Shown here: one piece after another, positions 7,914 to 17,100 of the stretch
How positions within the stretch are numbered: position 1 is the first letter of the stretch
Layout: each line of letters starts with the position of its first letter
Origin: Pseudomonadota bacterium
Lineage (GTDB): Bacteria > Desulfobacterota > Desulfovibrionia > Desulfovibrionales > Desulfovibrionaceae
Reading direction: 5' to 3'
NCBI GenBank assembly: GCA_023460395.1
Contig: JAEWQB010000001.1
Span: 52,806-116,805 of the forward strand
DNA length: 64,000 nt
Position numbers and translations under genes: made by a program
The notes under the pieces: model-generated
The model's database searches: none
What the model was told of the DNA's origin: nothing
The model's input: the letters and a program-made list of their open reading frames with translations, nothing else

Positions 7914-9494
7914 TTACCGCGGACGCCCTTTGATCACTGCGAATTTTTTGGCATCTAGGCCATACTTCTTCACTTTGTAGTTAACGATGCGGTAGCTCAC
8001 CCGCAGGTCGCGTGCGGCCTGAAGCATGTTGCCCCGCGCTTTTTTCAACGCGTCCACCAGAAGTTCCTGTTCAAACTTAGCCACAGCCTCGCAGAAAGAA
8101 AGGCTGCTGTCTGTCGCGGTACTTTCCGCCGTCTGAAGCGAAGGCGGCAAGTGGTAGGTGCGAATAACGTGTTCGTCGCACACCAGCACGGCGCGTTCTA
8201 TGCAGTTTTTCAGTTCCCGAATGTTCCCCGGCCAGTGGTACTGGGTAAGCAAGTCAATGGCGGGAGTGGATATACGCTTGATATCACGTGTATATTCTTC
8301 AGCATATAACGTGAGAAAATGTTCCGCCAACGGCAAAATATCCTCACGCCGTTCACGAAGAGGCGGAATAAACACAGGAAAAACGTTAATGCGGTAGTAC
8401 AGGTCTTCGCGGAACAGTCCTTTTTCCACCAACTCCTCAAGAGGCTGGTGGGTGGCACAAATGAGCCGCACATCCACGGTTATGGTCTTTTCGCTCCCTA
8501 ACCGCTGAATTTCCTGTTCCTGTATGGCCCGCAGCACTTTAGCCTGCGCCGTGGGGCTGAGTTCCCCAACTTCGTCCAAAAAGAGTGTGCCCTTGCTAGC
8601 CAGTTCAAACAGGCCCTTTTTATCCTGCACAGCTCCGGTAAACGCCCCCTTCTGATACCCGAAGAGTTCGCTTTCCACCAATTCGGACGGCAGAGCGGCG
8701 CAGTTGAGCTTGATAAGCGGCTGCTCCCGGCGAGGGCTGGCCTGATGAATGGCTTCCGCCAACAGTTCCTTACCCGTGCCCGATTCGCCACGCAGCAGCG
8801 CCGTGGCACGGCTCGGTCCCACTTGCGCTGTCTGGTTAAGCACCAGACGCATGGACTTGGACGCCGCGACGATATTGGGCGGAATGAATCCCGTTTCCAC
8901 ATTGTCACCGGCAATAAGCCCCTGCGACATGAGATGCTTTTGCCGGGCCATCTCTTCTTGCAGATATGCCGCTTGGTTGGCGATCATCCCCGCCACAACG
9001 GCAAGAAACCGGGATTGACCGGTCAGCTTGGTCATATCAGCCATGGGCGTGTCCACGCTCAACGTGCCAATGACCTCGCGGACATCATCCTCGTCTCCGG
9101 GACCAAGCACTGGCACGCAGATGAACGCCAGTGACTGCAACTCCTCCTCAGTACGCCCGAAAGCGCGGTTGAGAAAGGCGGGGTGGTCTTTCATGCGCGG
9201 GACAATAACAGGCTGCCCGGACGAAAACACCTGTCCGGTTACCCCCACCCCAGGCTCATACTCCACCTCGCTCTGTTTAGCGGGAGCATGGGTGAGGCTT
9301 AGCCTGAGAGTCCGCGTTTCCGGGTCGAAAATGACCAGATGCGGACGCTGAAAGTCGTGATTCTCCGCCAAAGTTCTGAGCAACGACTTAAGCGTGGACT
9401 GGAAAGGACGCTGCGGTCCCATTTCAGACACAATGCGCTGAAGCGTGCCCAGATAGGGCTGTAGGCTGACATCTTGCAAGTTGGTTACACTCAT
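7914..9494 (-). CDS. Sigma-54-dependent activator, GAF-AAA+-Fis (NifA type)
   Basis: An enhancer-binding protein that activates sigma-54 RNA polymerase. Order: N-terminal GAF sensor (about residues 20-180); AAA+ ATPase with Walker A GESGTGKE (236-243), the sigma-54-contacting GAFTGA loop (283-288), Walker B 'LFLDEVGEL' and an arginine-finger region; C-terminal Fis-type HTH (about 480-515). The 526-residue length and domain order match NifA-like regulators, but nothing nif-related is nearby. It begins 15 bp after iorB and is followed by a terminator, so it is likely co-transcribed with iorAB and may respond to an aromatic keto acid or related ligand (inference). Its targets cannot be read from this window. 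Confidence 0.9.
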   Translation of the reverse strand: MSVTNLQDVSLQPYLGTLQRIVSEMGPQRPFQSTLKSLLRTLAENHDFQRPHLVIFDPETRTLRLSLTHAPAKQSEVEYEPGVGVTGQVFSSGQPVIVPRMKDHPAFLNRAFGRTEEELQSLAFICVPVLGPGDEDDVREVIGTLSVDTPMADMTKLTGQSRFLAVVAGMIANQAAYLQEEMARQKHLMSQGLIAGDNVETGFIPPNIVAASKSMRLVLNQTAQVGPSRATALLRGESGTGKELLAEAIHQASPRREQPLIKLNCAALPSELVESELFGYQKGAFTGAVQDKKGLFELASKGTLFLDEVGELSPTAQAKVLRAIQEQEIQRLGSEKTITVDVRLICATHQPLEELVEKGLFREDLYYRINVFPVFIPPLRERREDILPLAEHFLTLYAEEYTRDIKRISTPAIDLLTQYHWPGNIRELKNCIERAVLVCDEHVIRTYHLPPSLQTAESTATDSSLSFCEAVAKFEQELLVDALKKARGNMLQAARDLRVSYRIVNYKVKKYGLDAKKFAVIKGRPR

Positions 9495-9509
9495 ACGTTT
9501 CGCATGTTC

Positions 9510-10100
9510 CTAGCCCGCCAGAGCTTGAATCCCCAAATCCACGGCCAAGAGATTCATGTCTACCAGCGAGGGCTTCAGATATTTTTTAATTGCCGCCTTA
9601 AGAGCGTCTGGGCCAAAGGGCACCAGACCAGAAGCGCACAGCGCGCCCAGCAAAACTATGTTCCCGGCCTGAGCGGACCCGGCCTGCATGCCCAGCGTCC
9701 TGCACGGCAAAAACCAACACGTGGCGGAGCATCCTTTCACCCGTTCGGTTATATGCTCCATAGCGGGATACGCCTCCCTGCCACAGGAAACGCCAACAGG
9801 AGGCAACTGCTCGGTGTTGCTGACAACGCAGCCCCCCTTAGCCAGATATGGCAGGGCACGCAAGGTTTCAAGCGGCTCGAAGCCGAGCACAATATCCGCC
9901 TCGCCGTGGCTGATTTTGGGGCTTTTCCACCCCCCAAGCAACACCGTGGACTCCACCACCCCCCCGCGCTGCGCCATGCCGTGGATCTCGCCGGAGACAA
10001 CCTCCAGCCCCTGTTCAAGGGCGGTACGGGCAAACAGCGTGGTTGCGGTGAGGGTTCCCTGCCCGCCCACGCCCGTCATGAATATGCGGATGCGTTTCAT
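9510..10100 (-). CDS. iorB: Indolepyruvate:ferredoxin oxidoreductase, beta (gamma-type) subunit
   Basis: The small subunit of the oxygen-sensitive keto-acid oxidoreductase that decarboxylates arylpyruvates to aryl-acetyl-CoA and reduces ferredoxin. The N-terminal 'IFMTGVGGQGTLTAT' Gly-rich segment and 'HGMAQRGGVVESTVLLG' are the signatures of the POR gamma domain. Length of 196 residues is typical. It begins 2 bp after the iorA stop, so translation is almost certainly coupled. The pathway (transamination of Trp, Phe or Tyr, then oxidative decarboxylation) is common in anaerobes that ferment or scavenge amino acids. Confidence 0.93.
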   Translation of the reverse strand: MKRIRIFMTGVGGQGTLTATTLFARTALEQGLEVVSGEIHGMAQRGGVVESTVLLGGWKSPKISHGEADIVLGFEPLETLRALPYLAKGGCVVSNTEQLPPVGVSCGREAYPAMEHITERVKGCSATCWFLPCRTLGMQAGSAQAGNIVLLGALCASGLVPFGPDALKAAIKKYLKPSLVDMNLLAVDLGIQALAG

Positions 10101-10102
10101 AT

Positions 10103-11941
10103 CTAGGCGCTCCTTTTGCGGGCTTTGAAATTCCGGCTGATCTGCATACAGACCATACAGCCGCTACACAGCGACTCGTCCACCTGCACACCTGCGTCGT
10201 CGCGGTAAAAGGCCGGGCAGGCCAGCTCGTTGAGCACCTGATCGGTTTCTGGTCCCTGTTCCGCCACATATGCGGCCTGCGGGCGTGCCATCTTCAGTGT
10301 GCGCCGGGCATACAGCACACACGGTTCTTCCGCAATAATAACCCGCACACCGGACTTGGCCTTCATTTCTTCAACAACGCGCCGGGTACTCTTAATATTA
10401 AAGGGTTTCACTTTTGCCACTTCGGTCACGCCGCAGCCGCGCACAATGGATTCAATATCCAGATGCACGCAGGTATCGCCGAGCACTGCGGCGTCCACAC
10501 CGGGGTTAATCTGGTGTCCGGTCATGGCTGTCGTGCCATTATCAAGAATGACAAGCAGCACATTATGGCGGTTATACACCGCATTTACCAACCCGGTAAT
10601 GCCGGAATGGAAAAAGGTGGAGTCACCGATAAAGGCCACCACGTCTTTTCCCGTGGAACGCGCGAACCCGGACCCGGCGGAAACGGAAGACCCCATACAG
10701 AAAAGAAAATCTGCGGCTTTAAGCGGCGGCAGCAGTCCCAGCGTGTAGCAGCCGATATCGCTGGAGTAGTAGGCAGTGTCCCCGTAAACTTGCCGGATAG
10801 TGTAGTACGCCGCACGGTGCGAACAGCCTGCGCATAAGTTTGGCGGGCGTACCGGCAGTTCGGGATCTCCGGCGTTACACACCGGAGATTCAGGCTTGGC
10901 ATCCAAATGTTCTGCCAGCGCCATCTGTATAGCCGTGGTGGTATATTCACCTTGCCGCGTCAGATAGTCTCCTTTGCCGACAACACTGAGCGAAAGCCCC
11001 AGTTCCTGCACCATGGCACGCACCGCATTTTCCAGCAGCGGTTCCAATTCTTCAATGATGACGACCTTGGAAACTCCACGCAAGAAATCCTGCATCAGCG
11101 AGGTGGGCAATGGCCACGTCATGCCCAGTTCCAGCACGCTCACCTTTTCTTCCCAGCCCTGCTCCGCCAGCACGTCAGCCAGATAGGAACGGGCAATGCC
11201 CGAAGCGATAATACCCACAGGGCCGGAACCGCGCACGACATTCCACGGAGAATTTTCCGCCACTTCGCGGACGTTTTCCAGCAATGCGAGCACTTCACCA
11301 TGGCGGACTCTGGCTACAGCAGGCACGGGCACAAACCGGCGGGTATTACGCTGAAACTCCACGATATCGGCAGGACAGGGGCGTTCGTCAAACACCACCG
11401 GACCACGCAGATGATTCACGCGAGTCGTTGTACGCAGCAACACCGGCTGCTGGAACCGACGCGACAGCAAAAGGGCCTCCCGCGCCATGTCTTTAGCTTC
11501 CTGAGCGGTGGCGGGTTCAAAACACGGCATACCGGCCATGCGGGCGTAGTAGCGGTTGTCCTGCTCGTTTTGGCTGGAATGACACCCGGGGTCGTCAGCG
11601 GAGAGCAACACCAACCCGCCGGGCAGACCGGTGTAGGTCATGGTCAGCAGCGGGTCCGCCGCCACGTTCACACCCACGTGTTTCATAGTAACCAGAGTTA
11701 ACGCTCCCCCCAAGGAAGCACCGGCAGCCACTTCCATGGCAACCTTTTCATTCACGGAATATTCCATGTAATAACTGCCATCACGAAGGCGATGGAAGGT
11801 ATCCGGCACCTCGGAAGACGGAGTGCCGGGATAACAGGTCACCACGTTGATGCCCGCTTCCAGCGCGCCGCGCACAATGGCTTCGTTGCCCAGCAGCAGA
11901 TGGGTTTCGCCAGCTTTGCCAGCCAGAATGGGATGTGCCAT
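10103..11941 (-). CDS. iorA: Indolepyruvate:ferredoxin oxidoreductase, alpha subunit, single-cluster variant
   Basis: The large subunit binds thiamine diphosphate and carries the pyrimidine-binding and PP domains; 'GDSTFFHSGITGLVNAVYN' and 'VILDNGTTAMTGHQ' mark the TPP site, and 'CAGCSHRAAYY' is the conserved Cys segment of the family. IorA normally ends in a 2[4Fe-4S] ferredoxin domain. Here only C575, C592, C595 and C598 remain: the first motif has lost its three grouped cysteines and the second lacks its CP cysteine. By ferredoxin topology these four are the ligands of cluster II, so cluster I appears lost cleanly. The ORF ends in a basic tail. ATG at 11941; 49 bp follow the upstream gene. 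Confidence 0.92.
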   Translation of the reverse strand: MAHPILAGKAGETHLLLGNEAIVRGALEAGINVVTCYPGTPSSEVPDTFHRLRDGSYYMEYSVNEKVAMEVAAGASLGGALTLVTMKHVGVNVAADPLLTMTYTGLPGGLVLLSADDPGCHSSQNEQDNRYYARMAGMPCFEPATAQEAKDMAREALLLSRRFQQPVLLRTTTRVNHLRGPVVFDERPCPADIVEFQRNTRRFVPVPAVARVRHGEVLALLENVREVAENSPWNVVRGSGPVGIIASGIARSYLADVLAEQGWEEKVSVLELGMTWPLPTSLMQDFLRGVSKVVIIEELEPLLENAVRAMVQELGLSLSVVGKGDYLTRQGEYTTTAIQMALAEHLDAKPESPVCNAGDPELPVRPPNLCAGCSHRAAYYTIRQVYGDTAYYSSDIGCYTLGLLPPLKAADFLFCMGSSVSAGSGFARSTGKDVVAFIGDSTFFHSGITGLVNAVYNRHNVLLVILDNGTTAMTGHQINPGVDAAVLGDTCVHLDIESIVRGCGVTEVAKVKPFNIKSTRRVVEEMKAKSGVRVIIAEEPCVLYARRTLKMARPQAAYVAEQGPETDQVLNELACPAFYRDDAGVQVDESLCSGCMVCMQISRNFKARKRSA

Positions 11942-11990
11942 GCCTTGTCAAACTCCTGAAGGGCCGCAGCTGGCCCGGTAAAAAAACGCG

Positions 11991-12725
11991 CTACCCGCCG
12001 ATGCGGGTACGCAAGGAAGCAATTCTACGCGCGAAAAGAGCCTGATCCGCCGCGTTCCCCTTATCCTGAAGCGCCTCATACGCCGTAAGAGCGCGGGGAA
12101 GATTCCCGGCCTGCTCCGCCGTCATAGCCAGTTGCAGCAGCGTGATGCTTGCAAACGCCTCCGGCGCGGAGGCGGCAACCGTTTCCATGGCGACCAGCGC
12201 GTCCGATGCTTTACCGTCACGCAGCAGTGCCTGTGCTTTGCCAAGGCTCACAATGAAACCGGTTTCCCCCTCTTTCACTGTGGAGGCAAGCGCACCCCAC
12301 CCTGTCAACGCGCGAGAAAAATCGCCCGTTTCCTGCGCCAAGCGGACCAGCTCAAACAATGCATTGGCGCGGACCCCTTCGGGTGCTCCCACAGCAAACG
12401 CGGAAAGCGCGTCCAGCCGCGCAGTCCCTTCTGTATTAACAAGAATATTGCCTAATTCTGAACGCGCCGCAGCCAGTGACCGGGTCGCGCTGTATTCATA
12501 AATTCCGTAAGCCCCCACAAGGGCCACAGCCACTCCCGCACCAAGTATAATTTTGCGGAAGTGGGTGGCGAGGAAGGTGAGCATGGGCTGCGCTTCCCGC
12601 GAAATGCCCTGTTGCAGTTCATCCACCAGTCCCGTGGAGCCACCGGCAAGTTCCAGCCCGGCATGGCGGGCCGGAGAGGAAGAAGATGCGCTACGGGTTT
12701 CCCGCGCTTCTCTTGGTTCCGACAT
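11991..12725 (-). CDS. Membrane-anchored TPR protein, YfgM-like
   Basis: A 244-residue protein with a soluble N-terminus, one transmembrane helix (about 59-75, 'IILGAGVAVALVGAYGIYEY') and a helical C-terminal domain with TPR-like repeats ending 'ALFARRIASLRTRI'. The layout matches YfgM/TPR_21 proteins, which in enterics sit beside SecYEG and periplasmic chaperones. I start at ATG 12725, which has AAGGAG at good spacing; a TTG at 12734 would overlap that site. It is first in the transcript that continues to iorA, behind a good promoter. Why it is linked to IOR is unclear; function is inferred from topology only. Confidence 0.7.
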   Translation of the reverse strand: MSEPREARETRSASSSSPARHAGLELAGGSTGLVDELQQGISREAQPMLTFLATHFRKIILGAGVAVALVGAYGIYEYSATRSLAAARSELGNILVNTEGTARLDALSAFAVGAPEGVRANALFELVRLAQETGDFSRALTGWGALASTVKEGETGFIVSLGKAQALLRDGKASDALVAMETVAASAPEAFASITLLQLAMTAEQAGNLPRALTAYEALQDKGNAADQALFARRIASLRTRIGG

Positions 12726-13107
12726 ACAGTCCAATCTCCTTCATGATAGACGAACAAAACCCACATGCTGCGGCGCAGCACAAAACGCATTTGGTTGTAA
12801 GCTTGCATGACGAAAATGTCAAAAGGCTTTTCGAAAATCCGTTACCGCCTTACGGCATCCCTGCGGTATGTAACGAATTGCGGGCACGGGGGCGTCTTCG
12901 CGCCAAAACAGGTGGAATCCTTCACCCGACACGCGCATTTGAGAAGAATGCCACCCTCCCCCCTTGGCTAACAGGCGAATCCTGCAAAATCAATTGGATT
13001 TCCGCATGAATTACGGACGGCTTCCTCCCGCCAGCGGTTGCGAAAGCCACGCCGAGTCGATAGGGTGGAGAGCTGAACCTGTTCATGTCCCCAATTGGAG
13101 GCTTCCT
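12726..13107. other. Divergent intergenic region, yfgM-like / proA
   Basis: Between the two divergent genes I see the minus-strand promoter at 12794-12822 and the proA Shine-Dalgarno. The frame upstream of proA stays open back to 12964, but its translation does not resemble a ProA N-terminus. I recognise no riboswitch or small gene here. Confidence 0.5.
12794..12822 (-). promoter_or_regulatory. Sigma-70 promoter of the yfgM-like-iorAB operon
   Basis: On the minus strand, a perfect -35 TTGACA (12817-12822), a 17-bp spacer and -10 TACAAC (12794-12799, 4 of 6). It lies about 70 nt upstream of the start at 12725. It suggests basal housekeeping expression in addition to any sigma-54 control. Confidence 0.6.
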
Positions 13108-14367
13108 GTGGATATACAGACTGCTATGCGGCAACTGGGAAAAAACGCCAAAGATGCGGCTCGAATACTTTCCGCCGCCCCCGCCGCCGCCAAAACCGAC
13201 GCTCTGCTTCGCCTTGCCGTTCTCCTGAAAGACCGCGAAACGGAGGTGCTTGCCGCCAATGCGAAAGACCTCGCTGCCGCGGACGCACGCGGACTGGACG
13301 CGCCGCGCAGGGACAGACTACGCCTGACGCCCGCCATTATCGCAGACATGGCGGATGCATGCAGGCAAGTAGCCACTATGCCTGATTCTATCGGGGCAAT
13401 GGAAACCCAGTGGCAACGCCCTAACGGCCTGCTGGTGGGAAAAATGCGTATCCCGCTCGGCGTTATCGCCATGATTTACGAATCACGCCCCAATGTTACC
13501 GTAGACTCCGGCATTCTCTGCCTTAAGGCGGGCAATGCGGCGATATTACGGGGAGGCAGCGAAGCACTGCATTCCAATATGGCGCTCGCCGCGCTGGTGC
13601 GCGAAGCTCTTGCCGCAGCAGGTCTGCCCGAACACGCAGTGCAGGTGGTGGAAACCACTGACCGGGAGGCTGTCAGCGCCCTCTGCAAGCTGGAAGAATA
13701 TATCGACGTCATCATTCCCCGTGGCGGCGAAACGCTGGTGCGCAGGGTAGTGGAAATGGCGACCATGCCTGTGCTCAAGCACTATAAAGGGGTCTGTCAC
13801 GCCTACATCGATAGCGGAGCTGACCATGACGAGGCCGTGAATGTAATTTTTAACGCCAAAGTCCAGCGGCCCGGCGTGTGCAACGCACTGGAAGGGTTGC
13901 TGGTACATCGCGACGAAGCAGACCGCTTCCTTCCCATGATCGCACAACGCTTAGGTGCCGCAGAAGTGGAGTTTCGCGCGTGCCCCCGCTCCCTGCCGCT
14001 TTTGGGGGCCACCGCCGTTCCCATGCGCGAAACCGATCCCGGCACAGAATTCCATGACCTCATTCTCCTCGTGCAGGTCGTGGACTCCATGCGCGAAGCG
14101 CAGGACTATATTGCCGCTCACGGTTCCAACCATACCGAAATCATCTGCACCCGCGATCTGAACCACGCCATGCGTTTCGTGCGCGAAGTAGACGCCTCCA
14201 TGGTGGCGGTGAACGCCTCGTCTCGATTCAATGACGGCGGACAACTGGGACTGGGTGCGGAAATCGGCATCAGCACCTCAAAACTTCACTCATACGGCGT
14301 CATGGGCGTGCGGGAGCTTACCACCACCAAATTTGTGGTTTTCGGGCAAGGACAGGTACGCGAATGA
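13108..14367 (+). CDS. proA: Gamma-glutamyl phosphate reductase (proline biosynthesis)
   Basis: ProA reduces gamma-glutamyl phosphate with NADPH to glutamate semialdehyde, the second step of proline synthesis. It is an aldehyde-dehydrogenase-fold enzyme; the catalytic cysteine is C258 in 'VQRPGVCNALE', with 'RGGSEALHSN' and 'SSRFNDGGQLGLGAEIG' also conserved. I use GTG at 13108, preceded by GGAGG at 6-nt spacing, giving 419 residues as usual for ProA; upstream ATG starts add residues without family similarity. proB is not in this window. nadD follows 94 bp downstream on the same strand, a common arrangement. Confidence 0.95.
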   Translation: MDIQTAMRQLGKNAKDAARILSAAPAAAKTDALLRLAVLLKDRETEVLAANAKDLAAADARGLDAPRRDRLRLTPAIIADMADACRQVATMPDSIGAMETQWQRPNGLLVGKMRIPLGVIAMIYESRPNVTVDSGILCLKAGNAAILRGGSEALHSNMALAALVREALAAAGLPEHAVQVVETTDREAVSALCKLEEYIDVIIPRGGETLVRRVVEMATMPVLKHYKGVCHAYIDSGADHDEAVNVIFNAKVQRPGVCNALEGLLVHRDEADRFLPMIAQRLGAAEVEFRACPRSLPLLGATAVPMRETDPGTEFHDLILLVQVVDSMREAQDYIAAHGSNHTEIICTRDLNHAMRFVREVDASMVAVNASSRFNDGGQLGLGAEIGISTSKLHSYGVMGVRELTTTKFVVFGQGQVRE

Positions 14368-14461
14368 TTGCCCTCCCCTGCGGAACCGGTGCCACACCGC
14401 GCTCACGACGCCATTCTCTGACCATTCAGGCTGCCTTGGCACATAAGGCGCGGAAGCTGCC

Positions 14462-15160
14462 ATGCGGCGCATAGCCATTTTAGGGGGTACCTTCAACCCC
14501 ATCCACATCGGACACATCCGCCCTGCGGTGGAAGTATATGAGGCGTTGCGCCCCGACTATGTGGACCTGCTTCCGTGCGCTTCCCCCCCGCATAAATCCA
14601 ACACCGGTCTGCTCCCCTTCGCCCTACGCGCCGCCATGGTGGAAGCGGCAGCCCGGCCTTTTTCCTTCCTCCGCGTAAACCACATGGAAAACAGCCGGTC
14701 CGGCCCGTCCTACACCCATGATACACTGCGGGAATACCAACGGCAGTATCCCCAATGCTCCCTTTCTTTCGTACTGGGCGCAGGGGACTTTGCCATGTTG
14801 CCCACATGGCACAACGGTGTGGCACTGACGGATATGGCGGATATGGTGGTATTGCCCCGTTCCGGCGAGGATGAACGCGCATTTCACGCCACAACGCAGG
14901 CACTGTGGTCTGGCGCGGTGCCCGAAACCGTTCCCGCCCCTTTCGCCGCCGCCTATCGGCTGCCTTCCGGGCACGCGGTGTGGTTTCTCCCCCAGCCCCG
15001 GCTAGACATCAGCGCCACGCTTATTCGGGAGCGGTGGCTAGCGGGCAGGGATATCACCTATTTGGTGCCACAAGAGGTCTGTCAGTTGCTGGAAGCCCAC
15101 GCGGATGCGGTTCGCGAGTGCTGGACCGCCATTCCCCCCGGCACAAAAACAACGGACTGA
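14462..15160 (+). CDS. nadD: Nicotinate-nucleotide adenylyltransferase
   Basis: NadD adenylylates nicotinic acid mononucleotide to deamido-NAD in NAD synthesis. The nucleotidyltransferase motif 'GGTFNPIHIGHIRPA' (8-22) has the G-G-T-F-x-P and H-x-G-H elements, and 'LDISATLIRERWLAGRDITYLVP' near 180-202 matches the ISSTxIR segment in a variant form. Length of 232 residues is normal. The ATG at 14462 has GGAAG upstream. It lies 94 bp after proA and probably shares its transcript. It ends 35 bp before the convergent diguanylate cyclase gene. Confidence 0.93.
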   Translation: MRRIAILGGTFNPIHIGHIRPAVEVYEALRPDYVDLLPCASPPHKSNTGLLPFALRAAMVEAAARPFSFLRVNHMENSRSGPSYTHDTLREYQRQYPQCSLSFVLGAGDFAMLPTWHNGVALTDMADMVVLPRSGEDERAFHATTQALWSGAVPETVPAPFAAAYRLPSGHAVWFLPQPRLDISATLIRERWLAGRDITYLVPQEVCQLLEAHADAVRECWTAIPPGTKTTD

Positions 15161-15195
15161 CAACTCCGGCTACGAGTCTGGGACTACGAACCGCG

Positions 15196-16908
15196 CTATC
15201 CGGCATTGCGCGTCATATCGCCTTCTCCCCAGAAGGCAAATGCGCATTGTTCCGCGCATTTAGCGGCATACATAGCCTTATCCGCCTTCTGCAGCAGGGT
15301 ATCCACGTCCACGCCATCCTCAGGAAACACGGCTATTCCTATACTCCCCCCCAAACAGAATTCGCCGTCCCCGCCGATTACAGGCGTGGTCAGTTCGCGG
15401 CTGATGGCTCCGGCTACGCGGCGCATGTCCTCAATCGAATGCACCCCCTCCAGCACGACACAGAACTCGTCTCCGCCAATGCGGGCCACCATATCCGTTT
15501 CGCGCACCTGTGCCTGAATCCGTAGCGCCATTTCCCGCAACACGCGGTCACCCACAAGGTGCCCCCACGTATCATTGATCTGCTTGAACTCATTGAGATC
15601 AACGTACAGCACGCCCAACTGATTCCGGTGCCGGGCCGCGCTTTTTAAGCGTTTGGCAAGCCATTCCCGGAAGTAAACCCGGTTATGCAAGCCGGTCAAA
15701 TCGTCGCGCGAAGCACGCCGCAACAGTTCCCGTTCCGCGAGCTTGCGATCAGAGATATCGGCCACCACACCTTCAAAATATTGCATGGTTCCGTCCGCGT
15801 TGCGGGCGCACCGGGCGGAAATTTCTCCCCAAAACGTGGTTCCGTTCCGACGGGTGAAGCGTGCCTGAAACCGGCTTATGCGCCCTTCTTTCTCCAGAAC
15901 GCCCAGCAATAATTTTCTATCTTCGGGAAGCACGTACAACTGCACGGCATTGCGCACAGCGGAGCGCATGACCTCCGGGGAGGAATAGTCAAACAGCGCT
16001 GCCATAGCGGAATTCACTTCCAGCAGTTGCCCGTCAGGTGTGGACTGGAACAGGCCGTCCAATGCGTTTTCAAACAACGCCCGGTACTTCCCTTCAGCAC
16101 GGCGCAACGCGGCAGCGGAAGCTAGCTGTTCACTCGTGTCCGTCACGATACAGGTAAGGCTCTTCTGTCCAAGTGATGTTTTTGCGCTGACCAGCACACT
16201 CACAGGGGTGCTTCTGCCTGCTTCGCACTGTAACTTCGCGGAGAACGTGGCCTTTTCTCCGACACACAGGTGCTCACTCCGTGCTCGCAACGCATCCAAG
16301 CCGGAATCACACAGGAAGCACTCCGCAAGCGCGCCAGTCAGAGCGGCAGGCTCTTTTCCCGCCATGCGGGCAAAACTAGGATTTGCGAAGCTGACGCGCA
16401 TGGCATCGTCCAGAATAACCACCCCTTCAGAGAGGTGCTCCACAATGCCACGGCACTGTTTTTCACTCCGCAGCACCTCACGGTAGGCCGCCTGCGCGGC
16501 AACGGCGAGTTGCAGTGAGCGATTCAGGACGTGAAAAGAAACAGGTCTGACCAACCATGCGGCGGGAGCGGCGGGCAGCACGTGGGGGAAGACAATTTCG
16601 TCTTCAGCGTCCGCGAGGTAGATAACGGCGACGTCATAGGGAGCGCCCATATGCGCAGCCACTGCTGGCCCGCTGACATCCCCGGCAAGCCGTAGGCCGG
16701 TGATCAGCACATGGGGAGGTTCGGACCAAACCCTGCTGATGATATCTTCGCCCCGGGAAAATACTCCGGCAACACCATACCCACACAGGGTAAGTTGCTC
16801 ACCCAGTGTCGTGGCGGCCTCCCCGTCGCCATCCGCCACCAGTACCCGCACCGCGTTTTGCGCCGGTTCCGTAGGCGTTGCTGCCAAGGCACTCCCCTTT
16901 GTCCGCAC
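15196..16908 (-). CDS. Diguanylate cyclase with degenerate receiver and two PAS domains
   Basis: A c-di-GMP-synthesising signal protein of 570 residues. Order: receiver-like domain (about 20-135), PAS (about 150-260), PAS with PAC-like tail (about 272-390), GGDEF (about 395-560). The active site GGDEF is intact at 478-482, and an RxxD inhibitory I-site (R469-D472) sits five residues before it, so product inhibition is expected. In the receiver the phospho-acceptor aspartate is replaced by G71 and the conserved lysine by R121, so it should not be phosphorylated. No EAL domain. No membrane segments: a cytoplasmic enzyme. The input signal is unknown. Confidence 0.9.
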   Translation of the reverse strand: MRTKGSALAATPTEPAQNAVRVLVADGDGEAATTLGEQLTLCGYGVAGVFSRGEDIISRVWSEPPHVLITGLRLAGDVSGPAVAAHMGAPYDVAVIYLADAEDEIVFPHVLPAAPAAWLVRPVSFHVLNRSLQLAVAAQAAYREVLRSEKQCRGIVEHLSEGVVILDDAMRVSFANPSFARMAGKEPAALTGALAECFLCDSGLDALRARSEHLCVGEKATFSAKLQCEAGRSTPVSVLVSAKTSLGQKSLTCIVTDTSEQLASAAALRRAEGKYRALFENALDGLFQSTPDGQLLEVNSAMAALFDYSSPEVMRSAVRNAVQLYVLPEDRKLLLGVLEKEGRISRFQARFTRRNGTTFWGEISARCARNADGTMQYFEGVVADISDRKLAERELLRRASRDDLTGLHNRVYFREWLAKRLKSAARHRNQLGVLYVDLNEFKQINDTWGHLVGDRVLREMALRIQAQVRETDMVARIGGDEFCVVLEGVHSIEDMRRVAGAISRELTTPVIGGDGEFCLGGSIGIAVFPEDGVDVDTLLQKADKAMYAAKCAEQCAFAFWGEGDMTRNAG

Positions 16909-17100
16909 AAAGAATACGCGGACCGACAGAAAAAAGTCGTCAATGCATACAGGCGTATCTCTCTTATCGTAATCATATAATTATGCAAGAGAAAAAACGC
17001 ATCTTTTTCATAAAACTTTGCATCATCGTCTTTACTATATCCCCCCTTCTAGCTATACTTACTCGTTAATTCACTATTTTTATGGAGCCGCCTCCGCCGC

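Noticed and set aside
12960..13107. Possible c-di-GMP riboswitch ahead of proA
   Set aside because: A GCGAAAGCCACG stretch recalls the GEMM core, but the other conserved blocks and the tetraloop pairing are absent.
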